Shown: positions 24,147 through 32,986 of the stretch, piece by piece
Layout: every line of letters begins with the position of its first letter
Position numbering within the stretch: the first letter of the stretch is position 1
Assembly (NCBI RefSeq): GCF_030317115.1
Contig: NZ_JASZYF010000024.1
Location: 1 to 64,000, forward strand
DNA length: 64,000 nt
From: Variovorax gracilis
GTDB lineage: Bacteria > Pseudomonadota > Gammaproteobacteria > Burkholderiales > Burkholderiaceae_C
Direction: 5' to 3'
Made by a program: the position numbers and the translations under genes
The notes under the pieces: model-generated
Database searches by the model: none
Seen by the model: only the letters and a program-made list of their open reading frames with translations
Told to the model about the DNA's origin: nothing

Positions 24147-26348
24147 ATGAACTCGCGCCGCAGATTCATCCAGGGCACCGCCACCACCGGCATCGCCGCC
24201 GCCACGCTCGCAGCGTTTCCACCCAGCATCCGCCGGGCGCTCGCCATCCCCGCGCACAACGAGACAGGCACCATCAAGGACGTCAAGCACGTGGTGATCC
24301 TGATGCAGGAGAACCGCTCCTTCGACCACTACTTCGGCACGCTGCGCGGCGTGCGCGGCTTCGGCGACCGCTTCACCATTCCACTGCCGCAAGGCCGCAA
24401 CGTGTGGCAGCAGGCCGACGCCAACGGGCAGCCGGTGCTCCCCTTCCACCTCGACAGCAGCAAGGGCAACGCGCAGCGCTTCAGCGGCACGCCGCACAGT
24501 TGGTCCGATGGGCAGAGCGCATGGGACGGCGGGCGCATCGACCAGTGGGCCCGCTACAAGACCGTCGCGTCGATGGGCTACTTCAAGGAGCCCGAACTGC
24601 CCTTTCAGTTCGCACTGGCCAATGCCTTCACGCTCTGCGACGCGTACCACTGCTCGATGCACACCGGCACCAACTCCAACCGCATGTTCATGTGGACCGG
24701 CACCAACGGCCCGACCGGCGCGGGCGTGGCCTCGCTCAACAACGAGTGGGATTCGATCGACGCATCGACGCTCGGCTACGAATGGAAGACCTACCCCGAA
24801 CGCCTGCAGGAAGCCAAGGTGAGCTGGATCGTCTATCAGAACATGCCCGACAACTTCGGCGACAACCCGCTGGCCGGCTTCAAGCAGTATCGGAAGGCAA
24901 ATGAAGCCTCGGGCAAGCCGGTGAGCAACGACGCGCTGTCGCCGGCGTACGACCCCGCGAGCGACGACGTCGGCAATCCGCTCTACAAGGGCATCGCCAA
25001 CACCATGCCGGGCGACTTCAACAACGCACAGACCTACTTCGAACGCTTCCGCCAGGACGTGAAGAACGGCAAGCTGCCGCAGGTGTCGTGGATCATCGCG
25101 CCGGCGACCTACTCGGAGCATCCCGGGCCGTCCAGCCCGGTGCAGGGCGCGTGGTACATCCAGGAGACGCTGGACGCACTCACCGCCGTGCCCGCGGTGT
25201 GGAGCAAGACCGTGCTGCTCGTCAACTTCGACGAGAACGACGGCTACTTCGACCACCACCCTTCGCCCTCCGCGCCCTCGCTCAACCCCGACGGAACGCC
25301 TGCCGGCAAGACGACGCTGCCCGAATCCGACGTCGCCTTCGAGCGGTTCACCCATCCGAACCCGCCCGGCACCACCGGCCAGCCGCAGCCCGACGGCCGT
25401 GTCTATGGGCCCGGCGTGCGCGTGCCGATGTATGTGATCTCCCCCTGGAGCCGCGGCGGCTGGGTCAATTCGGAGGTCTTCGACCACACCTCCGTCATTC
25501 GCTTCCTGGAAAAGCGATTCGGCGTGAAGGAGCCAAACATCGGCCGCTTCCGCCGTTCCGTATGCGGCGACCTGACCACGGCCTTCAACTTCGCGCGCCC
25601 CAACGACGAGGTGCTCCCCACGCTGGCCGGACGAAAGACCCGCGACCAGGCCGACCTGCTGCGTGCCGACCAGGAAAAGCTCGCGCCCATCACGCCACCG
25701 GCGAATCCGCTGCTGCCGCGACAGGCCACCGGCACGCGGCCATCGCGCGCCCTGCCATACGAACTGCACGTGAGCGCGCGCACCGATTCGCTGCACGGCA
25801 GGGTCCGCCTCGTGTTCGCGAACACCGGCGAGGCCGGCGCCGTCCTCCATGTCTACGACAAGCTGCATCTGGACCGTCTGCCGCGCCGCTACATGGTGGG
25901 ACACGGAGAGAAACTGGAGGACAACTGGGCCGCGATGGCCGACAACGCCGGCCTCTACGACCTGTGGGTGCTCGGCCCCAACGGCTTCCACCGCCACTTC
26001 AAGGGCGACCTGAATCGGCTGCGCGCCGGCGATGCACCCCAGCCGGAAGTGCGCGTGGGTTACGACGCGCGGCGCGGCGACTTGTACCTGAAGCTGCGCA
26101 ACGACGGCGACCGTGCGTGCCGGTTCACGATCCAGGCCAAGGCCTATCGCGACGACGGCCCATGGGCGGTCCGCGTCAAGGGCGGCGGCGACGAAGAGAA
26201 GCATTGGGACCTGGATGCGAGCGGCCAGTGGTACGACTTCGCAGTCACCTGCGACTCGGACCCGGCCTACTACCGGCGCTTTGCCGGACGCGTGGAGACC
26301 GGCAGGCACTCGGTGAGCGATCCGGCTTTCGGCAAGCCGGATCTCTGA
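24147..26348 (+). CDS. Tat-exported phosphocholine-specific phospholipase C
   Basis: Secreted or periplasmic phospholipase C that cleaves the head group of phosphatidylcholine-type lipids. It has 733 residues. The N-terminus MNSRRRFIQGTATTGIAAAT is a twin-arginine signal. The catalytic acid-phosphatase-like domain starts with HVVILMQENRSFDHYFGTLRG, with metal or substrate regions at SMHTGTNSNRMFMWTG and VLLVNFDENDGYFDHHPSPS, and SPWSRGGWVNSEVFDHTSVI. The C-terminal third has two immunoglobulin-like DUF756 repeats (PYELHVSARTD; EVRVGYDARRGDLYLKLRN). Pseudomonas PlcH and PlcN share this build. The gene converges on a LysR gene. Confidence 0.93.
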   Translation: MNSRRRFIQGTATTGIAAATLAAFPPSIRRALAIPAHNETGTIKDVKHVVILMQENRSFDHYFGTLRGVRGFGDRFTIPLPQGRNVWQQADANGQPVLPFHLDSSKGNAQRFSGTPHSWSDGQSAWDGGRIDQWARYKTVASMGYFKEPELPFQFALANAFTLCDAYHCSMHTGTNSNRMFMWTGTNGPTGAGVASLNNEWDSIDASTLGYEWKTYPERLQEAKVSWIVYQNMPDNFGDNPLAGFKQYRKANEASGKPVSNDALSPAYDPASDDVGNPLYKGIANTMPGDFNNAQTYFERFRQDVKNGKLPQVSWIIAPATYSEHPGPSSPVQGAWYIQETLDALTAVPAVWSKTVLLVNFDENDGYFDHHPSPSAPSLNPDGTPAGKTTLPESDVAFERFTHPNPPGTTGQPQPDGRVYGPGVRVPMYVISPWSRGGWVNSEVFDHTSVIRFLEKRFGVKEPNIGRFRRSVCGDLTTAFNFARPNDEVLPTLAGRKTRDQADLLRADQEKLAPITPPANPLLPRQATGTRPSRALPYELHVSARTDSLHGRVRLVFANTGEAGAVLHVYDKLHLDRLPRRYMVGHGEKLEDNWAAMADNAGLYDLWVLGPNGFHRHFKGDLNRLRAGDAPQPEVRVGYDARRGDLYLKLRNDGDRACRFTIQAKAYRDDGPWAVRVKGGGDEEKHWDLDASGQWYDFAVTCDSDPAYYRRFAGRVETGRHSVSDPAFGKPDL

Positions 26349-26374
26349 TCCCGACCGGAACGCAGGCGGCCAGT

Positions 26375-27298
26375 TCAGCGGCCGCGCATGCTCGCGCGGA
26401 CCGCTTCTCGCAACAACTCGGCCAGTCGCACCACCGGCGCTTCGGGCGCCACCTGCGCCCTGTACATGGCCAGCGCCATGTGCGGTAGCGCCGGCAAGCC
26501 GGCGTCGATGCGATCCATCACGCGCACATGCGGCGGCAGGCCGAAAGGCGTGCGCGCCGACAGACCCAGTCCTGCAGACGTGGCCGACCACAGGGCTGCA
26601 AGGCTCGCGCTGGTGAAGCTATGCCGCCATGGAATCCCCGCGCGGTCGAGCACGGCCGTGACCATGTCGCGCAACGGGCACGGCGCATCGAGCAGGACCA
26701 GCGGCAAGGGCTCTCGTGACTTGCGAGCGCCGCGGCGCTCGGTCCACCACGGTGCATCGAGCGCATCCGGCGCGGCAGGACCGACCCACTCGATGGGAAG
26801 CCGAATGAGTCGTTCGCCATGGGCCGGCGAGGCGCCCTCGCCGGCTTCCCAGATCAGCGCGAGATCGAGTTGTCCCAGCTCGAGCCGCTCCCGCAACTCG
26901 GCGCTGCGCGCCACGCAAGCTTCGATGCGCACCTTGGGATGCGCCCGCGCAAAACGTCCGAGCACGCCCGGCAACAACGACTCGCCCACGTCCTCCTGCA
27001 AGCCCAGGCGCACCCATCCTTGCAAGTCGACGCCCCGCATCGCTGCCGCCGCCTCGTCGTTGATTTCCAGCAAGCGGTGCGCGTAGGCCAGCATGGTTTC
27101 GCCCGCGTCCGTCAATTCAAGGCCGCGGCCTGCCTTGCGGAACAACGAGGTGCCGGCTTGTGCTTCGAGTTTCTTGAGCTGGGCGCTCACGGCCGAGGTG
27201 GAGCGCCCGAGCCTGTCGGCCGCGCGGGCATAGCTGCCAAGTGCCACGCCGGTAGAAAAACTGCGGAGCACATCGAGATCGAACATCACCTGGCTCAT
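26375..27298 (-). CDS. LysR-family transcriptional regulator
   Basis: DNA-binding regulator of 307 residues. The N-terminal winged helix-turn-helix is FDLDVLRSFSTGVALGSYAR, then AADRLGRSTSAVSAQLKKLE, and FRKAGRGLELTDAGETML. The effector-binding domain occupies about residues 95-300. I use the ATG at 27298 rather than the in-frame TTG at 27304. It is divergent from the MFS transporter gene across 85 bases, the common arrangement for a regulator and its target. The effector is unknown. Confidence 0.9.
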   Translation of the reverse strand: MSQVMFDLDVLRSFSTGVALGSYARAADRLGRSTSAVSAQLKKLEAQAGTSLFRKAGRGLELTDAGETMLAYAHRLLEINDEAAAAMRGVDLQGWVRLGLQEDVGESLLPGVLGRFARAHPKVRIEACVARSAELRERLELGQLDLALIWEAGEGASPAHGERLIRLPIEWVGPAAPDALDAPWWTERRGARKSREPLPLVLLDAPCPLRDMVTAVLDRAGIPWRHSFTSASLAALWSATSAGLGLSARTPFGLPPHVRVMDRIDAGLPALPHMALAMYRAQVAPEAPVVRLAELLREAVRASMRGR

Positions 27299-27383
27299 AT
27301 TCAATCGTCCTGTTTTTTTGAACTGTCAGCCGATTATTTTCTGATTTTCAAAACCATTGCAACGACGGAAACTTCGCCGCACG

Positions 27384-28679
27384 ATGCAACACGATCACGC
27401 CTCCCGCCCGGCACACCGCTGGAAGGTCCTTGCCGCCGGCGTCGCCGCCAACGCCGCTTTCTCCGTCGCGTTCAGCGGCATTCCCATGACCGCCGTCCTT
27501 ATGCGCTCCGGCTATGGGCTCGACAACGCCACGCTGGGTCTCGTGCTCGGGTTGATGGGATTGGGCATCGCGGTCAGCGAATTGCCATGGGGGCTGCTGA
27601 CCGACCGCTGGGGCGACAGGCCGGTGCTGCTCACGGGGCTCGGCGCCACGGCGCTGGCGCTCATCGCGATGGCGCTGTTTGCGGCGCCCTCGCCCCGGCA
27701 CGTCCCCGGCCTGGGCTGGCTGTGCGGGGGGCTTCTGCTGGTCGGCTTGCTGGGCGGCAGTGTCAACGGTGCGAGCGGACGCGCCGTGATGAGTTGGTTC
27801 GCGGAAGGTGAACGCGGGCTCGCCATGAGCATTCGCCAGACCGCCGTGCCACTCGGCGGCGGCATCGGCGCATTGGTCCTGCCTGCGGTCGCGCTGCACT
27901 TCGGCTTTGCGGCGATCTACGGTCTGCTGGCAGCGCTGTGCGCGATCAGCGCCCTTCTGGCGTGGGCCTGGATCTGCGAACCGCCTGCGGCGCCGTTGCC
28001 ATCCGGGGCGAAGGGTGGCGCCGACGAGCAGCGAGATGAACCGTTGCGGGATGCGCGCATCTGGCGCATCGTCGCGGGAATCGGCATCCTGTGTGCGCCG
28101 CAGTTCGCGGTACTTTCCTTCGGAACCGTCTTCCTGCACGACTTCGGCCATGCAGGCCTTGCAGCCATCTCGACCACGATGGTCGCCGTGCAGATCGGTG
28201 CCATGGCGATGCGCGTATGGAGCGGCCGGTGGACGGATCGCCGCAGAAACCGCCCGACCTACCTTCGCGCATGCAGCGCCCTGAGCGTGCTGCTCTTTGC
28301 ACTGCTCGGCGGCGTGGCACTGGCCAGCGAAGGGTCTGTCGGCGACTCAGCCGCGCTGCGCTTCGCGCTGATCCTGCTGCTGGCGGCCTGTGGCGTGTGC
28401 GTGTCGGCCTGGCACGGCGTGGCCTACACCGAACTCGCCACGCTTTCGGGCGCCGCGCGCGCCGGCACTGCGCTGGGCATGGCCAACACCAGCGTGTTCG
28501 CGGTGTGCTTCCTTACGCCACTCGCGATTCCCCATCTGCTCACGCTGCAGGGGTGGCCGCTGGTCTGGTTCGCGGCCGCCGCCTGCGCGTTGGTGGCCCT
28601 GCCGCTCCTCGTGCCTCCCGTGCCGCGACGCCAGGCTCAGGCAAAAGCGTCGAACGCCGCGTTGAGCCGATCGACGTAG
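27384..28679 (+). CDS. Major facilitator superfamily transporter
   Basis: Inner-membrane secondary transporter with about 12 membrane segments over 431 residues. The start is the ATG at 27384 (MQHDHASRPAHRWKVLAAGV). The family loop 2-3 motif is visible as LLTDRWGDRPVLLTG. A cytoplasmic charged loop in the middle (SGAKGGADEQRDEPLRDARI) separates the two six-helix halves. The second-half loop is SGRWTDRRRNRP. The last 43 bases overlap the 3' end of the opposing deaminase gene. It is probably controlled by the divergent LysR gene. The substrate is unknown. Confidence 0.88.
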   Translation: MQHDHASRPAHRWKVLAAGVAANAAFSVAFSGIPMTAVLMRSGYGLDNATLGLVLGLMGLGIAVSELPWGLLTDRWGDRPVLLTGLGATALALIAMALFAAPSPRHVPGLGWLCGGLLLVGLLGGSVNGASGRAVMSWFAEGERGLAMSIRQTAVPLGGGIGALVLPAVALHFGFAAIYGLLAALCAISALLAWAWICEPPAAPLPSGAKGGADEQRDEPLRDARIWRIVAGIGILCAPQFAVLSFGTVFLHDFGHAGLAAISTTMVAVQIGAMAMRVWSGRWTDRRRNRPTYLRACSALSVLLFALLGGVALASEGSVGDSAALRFALILLLAACGVCVSAWHGVAYTELATLSGAARAGTALGMANTSVFAVCFLTPLAIPHLLTLQGWPLVWFAAAACALVALPLLVPPVPRRQAQAKASNAALSRST

Positions 28680-29689
28680 GCCCGCTTCGCCGCAGCGTCG
28701 ACGAAGCTGCCCTCGAAGCTGTTGGCCGCAAGCTGCCACGCGTGCTGCGCCGTCAACCCGGTGGCCGCGAAGGTCTCGATGAAGTTCTGGTTCATGTAGC
28801 CGCCGAAGTAGGCCGGGTCGTCCGAGTTGACGGTGGCGACCAGGCCCGCGTCGAGCAGTTCGCGCAGGTTGTGCTGCCCCAGGTCGGGGAACACGCAGAG
28901 CTTGAGGTTCGACAGCGGGCACACGGTCAGCGGAATGCGATCCTGCGCGAGGCGCTTCATCAGCGCGGGGTCCTTGGTGCTCTGCACGCCGTGGTCGACG
29001 CGCTCGACCTTGAGCACGTCGAGCGCGCTCCACACGTAGGCGGGCGGCCCCTCTTCGCCCGCATGCGCAACGAGATGAAATCCCAGTTCGCGGCAGCGTG
29101 CGAACACGCGCGCAAACTTCTCGGGCGGATGGCCGAGCTCGCTCGAATCGAGGCCCACGCCGATGAAGCGGTCGCGGTACGGCAGCGCCTGCTCCAGCGT
29201 GGCGAAGGCATCCTCCTCGCTCAGGTGGCGCAGGAAGCACAGGATGAGCGCGGCATCGACGCCGAGCTTGTCCCTGGCATCGACACAGGCACGATGAAGG
29301 CCATCGATCACGGTCTGCATGGACACGCCGCGCTCGGTGTGCGTCTGCGGGTCGAAGAACATCTCTGTGCGGATGACGTTGTCCGCCGCCGCACGTTCGA
29401 GGTAGGCCCAGGCCATGTCGTAAAAGTCCTGCTCCTTGAGCAGCACGCTGGCGCCGGCATAGTAGATGTCCAGGAAGCTCTGCAGGTTGGTGAATGCGTA
29501 GGCGCGGCGGAGGTCTTCGACGCTGGCATAGGGAATGGCGACTCCGTTGCGCTGCGCAAGCGCGAAGATCAGCTCGGGCTCGAGCGAGCCCTCGATGTGC
29601 ATGTGCAGTTCGGCCTTGGGCATGGCGCGCAGCAGCGCCGGAAGGCGGTCCGCGGGAATGTCGCGAACGGTGTGGCGGGGCGTATTCAT
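28637..29689 (-). CDS. Adenine/adenosine deaminase family protein (adenine deaminase likely)
   Basis: Zinc amidohydrolase of 350 residues, deaminating adenine to hypoxanthine or adenosine to inosine. Motifs are PKAELHMHIEGSLEPELIF (metal HxH), HAGEEGPPAYVW, ERVDHGVQSTKDP and TVNSDDPAYFGGYMNQN. The stretches FLDIYYAGASVLLKEQDFYD and MFFDPQTHTERGV resemble the Pseudomonas/yeast Aah1-type branch, characterised as adenine deaminases, so I favour adenine as substrate. The ATG at 29689 overlaps the upstream oxygenase stop as TGATG, indicating translational coupling. Product hypoxanthine would go to the xanthine dehydrogenase at 38197-42208. Confidence 0.88.
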   Translation of the reverse strand: MNTPRHTVRDIPADRLPALLRAMPKAELHMHIEGSLEPELIFALAQRNGVAIPYASVEDLRRAYAFTNLQSFLDIYYAGASVLLKEQDFYDMAWAYLERAAADNVIRTEMFFDPQTHTERGVSMQTVIDGLHRACVDARDKLGVDAALILCFLRHLSEEDAFATLEQALPYRDRFIGVGLDSSELGHPPEKFARVFARCRELGFHLVAHAGEEGPPAYVWSALDVLKVERVDHGVQSTKDPALMKRLAQDRIPLTVCPLSNLKLCVFPDLGQHNLRELLDAGLVATVNSDDPAYFGGYMNQNFIETFAATGLTAQHAWQLAANSFEGSFVDAAAKRAYVDRLNAAFDAFA

Positions 29690-30689
29690 CAGCAGACTCC
29701 GAAGGTGATGCCACGCATTCTGAGGTGGCGGCGGTAGAGGGAGGAGGCCTTGTCGGCCACGGTGTGCAGTTCGGCGCGCAGGTCCAGCGGCAGGCACTTG
29801 GGGCGCTGCGATTCGAGCACCGGCTTGTCCTGCAGGAAGATCGTGTCCTGGAAGGCGCGCAGCGCCGCGTCGTCGCGCTCGAAGTCGGCGGTGGCGAGGC
29901 GGAACCAGACGCGGCTGCGTTCGGCGTCGATCGGACAGATGTAGAGCGCGATGGATTCGCGGTAGTCGTCGATTCCGACGCTCTCGGCCTCGGGGATCTT
30001 GGTCAGCACCGCGGTGTAGGGCGCGGTGACTTCATAGGTGTACTCGACCTGCGCGGGCGCGGTCGAGTTGATGGTGGATTGCGGCTGCCAGGCCTTGCAG
30101 CCCGTCGCGAGCAGCCCATGCGGCGTGGCTTCGACACGATAGTCGTCGATCGCGGTCATGTCGCGCGCACCCAGCCAGCCCTCGTGCACGAAGCCGAAAT
30201 GCGACATGTCGAGGAAGTTCTCGACCAGGCGCGGCGCACTGGTCTCGACGTCGTAGGGCCCGCAGTTGAGCTTGCGCAGCCGGGTGTCTTCCTCGGGCGT
30301 GAAAGCGGGTATCGCGTCTTCCTCGTCCCCGGCCGGAGCGTCGAGCCGCACCCACACCAGTCCATGCGCCACGCGCGCACTGTGCGTCATGGCGCGGTGC
30401 GTGGCCGGGGGACAAACGTCGGCAATGCGGGAACCTCCACGCAGCGGCCACCGGCCTCGAAGCGCCAGCCGTGATACGGGCACTCGAGGCGCGCGCCGCC
30501 TTCGCAGTTCACGACCTTGCCGAGCGAGAGTTGCGCGCCGCGATGCGGGCAGCGATCCGTCCATGCATGCACGGCGGCTGCATCGTCGCGCCACAGCACG
30601 AGGCTCTCGCCGAGCAGGCGCACTGGAACGGGCGCTTCGGCCACATCCTCGATCAGTGCGACGGGATGCCAGAGTTGTCTTTCAATCAT
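29689..30689 (-). pseudogene. Rieske non-haem iron oxygenase, frameshifted
   Basis: Ring-hydroxylating-type oxygenase alpha subunit of about 333 codons, split by a one-base shift. The N-terminal part (start 30689, MIERQLWHPVALIEDVAEAP) has the Rieske cluster motif CPHRG and CPYHGW. It runs to a TGA at 30389-30387. The remainder continues in another frame from about 30411, with the mononuclear iron site ENFLDMSHFGFVHEG. The frames join perfectly if one C is added to the five-C run at 30407-30411 (plus strand shows G). Either the gene is broken or the base call is wrong. Its stop overlaps the deaminase start. Family members oxidatively remove N- or O-alkyl groups or hydroxylate rings. Confidence 0.82.
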
Positions 30690-30704
30690 CGTGGGACCTG
30701 AAAC

Positions 30705-30734
30705 GAAAAAGGGTTGCCCCGGGAGGCAACCCTT
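30705..30734 (-). terminator. Intrinsic terminator after the BMP lipoprotein gene
   Basis: On the minus strand AAGGGTTGCC pairs perfectly with GGCAACCCTT around a 6-base loop, and a TTTTTC tract follows. It lies 24 bases past the BMP stop and 16 bases before the oxygenase start. It should end or attenuate transcription of the ABC transporter operon before the oxygenase and deaminase genes. Confidence 0.85.
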
Positions 30735-30757
30735 TGCACCGGATGGCCGGGCCTTGC

Positions 30758-31927
30758 TTACTTCTTCTCGCCGCCGGGCACCGAGCCTTCCACGCCCTTG
30801 ACGTAGAAGTTGACGCCGCTCAGGAACTTGTCGTCCGCTGCAGCGCCGGCAGCCACCAGTTCCTTGCCGTCCTGGCCGACGATCGGGCCCTTCCAGATCA
30901 CGAAGCTGCCGTCCTTCAGGCCCTTCTTGACTTCATCGATCTTGGCTTTGGTTTCGGCCGGCACGTCTTCGGCGATCGACACCATGTCGATCGCGCCTTC
31001 CTTCACGCCCCACCAGGTCTGGCCGGTCGTCCACTTGCCGTCCAGCACGTCCTGGGTAGCCTTGATGTAGTAAGGCGCCCAGTTGATGATGGCCGAGCCC
31101 AGATGGGCCTTCGGGCCGTAGGCGGTCATGTCGGAATCCCAGCCGAAGGCGCGCTTGCCTTTTTCCTGTGCGGTCTTGAGCACGGCGGGCGAATCGGTGT
31201 TCTGGAACAGCACGTCGGCGCCGCCGTTGATCAGCGCCGTGGCCGCCTCGGTTTCCTTCGGCGGGCTGAACCATTCGTTGACCCACACCACCTTGGTCGT
31301 GATCTTCGGATTGACCGACTGCGCGCCCAGCGTGAAGCTGTTGATGTTGCGCAGCACTTCGGGGATCGGCACCGAGCCGACCACGCCCAGCGTGTTGCTC
31401 TTGGTCATCGAGCCGGCAATGATGCCGGCCATGTACGCGCCTTCGTAGGTGCGGCTGTCGTAGGTGCGCATGTTCTCGGCGGTCTTGTAGCCGGTGGCAT
31501 GCTCGAACTTGACGTCCTTGTGGTCGGCAGCGACCTTCAGCATCGGCTCCATGTAGCCGAAGGTGGTGCCGAAGATCAGCTTGTTGCCCTGGCTCACCAT
31601 GTCGCGGAACACGCGCTCGGCGTCGGCGCTTTCGGGCACGCTTTCGACGAAGGTGGTCTTGATCTTGTCACCGAATTCCTTCTCGAGCGCCTTGCGGCCG
31701 TTGTCGTGCGCGAAGGACCAGCCGCCGTCGCCCACCGGGCCGACGTAGGCGAAAGCGATGTTCAGCGGAGCGGCGGGCGCAGGTGCCGATGCGGCCGGAG
31801 CCGGTGCCGGGGCGGCGGGTGCGGGAGCCGGCGCTTCTTCTTTCTTGCCGCAGCCGATGAGGGCGGCCGAAGCGACCGCCGTCAGGGCGGCCAGCTTGAG
31901 CAGGGAACGCTTGTTCAGATCATTCAT
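30758..31927 (-). CDS. BMP-family nucleoside-binding lipoprotein of an ABC transporter
   Basis: Substrate-binding lipoprotein of 389 residues. A signal peptide ends in the lipobox SAALIGCGKKEEAP, followed by a roughly 30-residue Ala/Pro linker. The BMP/PnrA domain has NIAFAYVGPVGDGGWSFAHD, LIFGTTFGYMEPMLKVA, VKFEHATGYKTAENMRTY and VVWVNEWFSPPKETEAATAL. It lies 52 bases downstream of two permease genes and an ATPase gene, so it is the natural binding protein of that transporter. PnrA homologues bind purine nucleosides, which suits the purine genes around it. A strong terminator follows. Confidence 0.92.
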   Translation of the reverse strand: MNDLNKRSLLKLAALTAVASAALIGCGKKEEAPAPAPAAPAPAPAASAPAPAAPLNIAFAYVGPVGDGGWSFAHDNGRKALEKEFGDKIKTTFVESVPESADAERVFRDMVSQGNKLIFGTTFGYMEPMLKVAADHKDVKFEHATGYKTAENMRTYDSRTYEGAYMAGIIAGSMTKSNTLGVVGSVPIPEVLRNINSFTLGAQSVNPKITTKVVWVNEWFSPPKETEAATALINGGADVLFQNTDSPAVLKTAQEKGKRAFGWDSDMTAYGPKAHLGSAIINWAPYYIKATQDVLDGKWTTGQTWWGVKEGAIDMVSIAEDVPAETKAKIDEVKKGLKDGSFVIWKGPIVGQDGKELVAAGAAADDKFLSGVNFYVKGVEGSVPGGEKK

Positions 31928-31979
31928 TTGTTTGAAATCCTCAAAGGACAGGTTGGCGAAGAAACAAAACGAAACGCGA

Positions 31980-32900
31980 TTATGAGCCGGGGTAGAACGG
32001 TTTTCCTATGGAAGCCGGCATGTTGACGCGGATGAAGGCCGGGTTTCGCGAGATCAGCGCCAGCACCACGATCGGGGCGATGTAGGTCAGCATGCTCAGG
32101 AACTGGCTCGGCACGTTGACGCCGGTGCTCTGCAGGTGGAAACCCAGCATCGAGACGCCGCCGAACAGGTAGGCGCCGAGCAGCACCCGAATCGGCCGCC
32201 ACGTCGCGAAGGTGGTAAGTGCCAGGGCGATCCAGCCGCGGCCGGCGACCATGCCCTCGACCCACAGCGGGGTGTAGACGGTCGAGAGATAGGCGCCCGC
32301 CAGCCCGCACAGCGCGCCGCCCGCGATCACCGCCATGAAGCGGATGCGCCGCACCGGATAGCCCAGCGCATGCGAAGACTCCGGCGATTCGCCCACCGAG
32401 CGCAGCACCAGCCCGGCGCGCGTCCGGTAGAGAAACCAGATCAGCCCGATCGTGAGCACCACCGCGAAATACACCATCGGGTGATGCCTGAACAGCGCCG
32501 GGCCGACGAGCGGAATGTCGCCCAGCACCGGCAGGGCGTAGGACACGCTCTCGGGCAGCTTGGCCTGCACGAAATTGATGCCGGCAAAGGCCGAGAACCC
32601 CACGCCGAAGAGGCTCAGCGCCAGCCCGGTCGCGTACTGGTTGGTGTTGAGCCAGATCACGAGCACCCCGAAGAAGGCCGAGAGCAGCGCACCCGCCGCC
32701 ATGCCGGCGAGGAAGCCAAGCCAGTTGTTGTGCGTGGTCACGACGGTCGCGAAGCCGGCGATGGCGGCGCACAGCATGATGCCCTCGGCGCCCAGGTTGA
32801 CGATGCCGGCCTTCTCGTTGATCAGAAGACCCAGCGCTGCGATCGCGAGCACCGTGCCGGCGCTCAGGGTGGACCCCAGGAGGAGTGCGTAGCTTTCCAT
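31980..32900 (-). CDS. BMP-type nucleoside ABC transporter permease 2
   Basis: Inner-membrane permease of the branched BPD_transp_2 family, 306 residues, about 8-9 membrane segments. I use the ATG at 32900 (MESYALLLGSTLSAGTVLAI), which has GGGAGG at better spacing than the adjacent ATG at 32903. Family blocks are LINEKAGIVNLGAEGIMLC, VIWLNTNQYATGLALSLFG and VGESPESSHALGYPVRRIRF. The last contains the coupling-helix region. Its start overlaps the stop of a mini-ORF that bridges the repeat separating it from permease 1. Confidence 0.9.
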   Translation of the reverse strand: MESYALLLGSTLSAGTVLAIAALGLLINEKAGIVNLGAEGIMLCAAIAGFATVVTTHNNWLGFLAGMAAGALLSAFFGVLVIWLNTNQYATGLALSLFGVGFSAFAGINFVQAKLPESVSYALPVLGDIPLVGPALFRHHPMVYFAVVLTIGLIWFLYRTRAGLVLRSVGESPESSHALGYPVRRIRFMAVIAGGALCGLAGAYLSTVYTPLWVEGMVAGRGWIALALTTFATWRPIRVLLGAYLFGGVSMLGFHLQSTGVNVPSQFLSMLTYIAPIVVLALISRNPAFIRVNMPASIGKPFYPGS

Positions 32901-32986
32901 CATGCCTCCCGACGGGCCGCCCCGAGGGAGGCATGCGCCCCCTCCGGCGGCAGCGAACACACGAAATGATGAGCGTGGGAGTACAT
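32900..32986 (-). other. Bridging mini-ORF in repeat copy G
   Basis: A 28-codon frame starting MYSHAHHFVCSLPPEG. Its ATG (32986) directly follows the TAG of permease 1 with no base between. Its TGA (32902-32900) overlaps the two adjacent ATGs of permease 2. The sequence is mostly repeat. I do not claim a functional peptide; the geometry suits ribosome hand-over between the permease genes. Confidence 0.4.
32905..32981 (-). repeat. Dispersed operon repeat, copy G (divergent subtype)
   Basis: GC-rich element between two co-transcribed permease genes. In the minus direction it reads CCCACGCTCATCATTTCGTG, TGTTCGCTGCC, GGAGGGGGC and then CCTCCCTCGGGGCGGCCCG. Its left half resembles the TTCGTGTCGCTTCGCC block of copies A-E, but the rest differs, so I treat it as a second subtype. 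It supplies the GGGAGG Shine-Dalgarno for the downstream permease. Confidence 0.65.
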
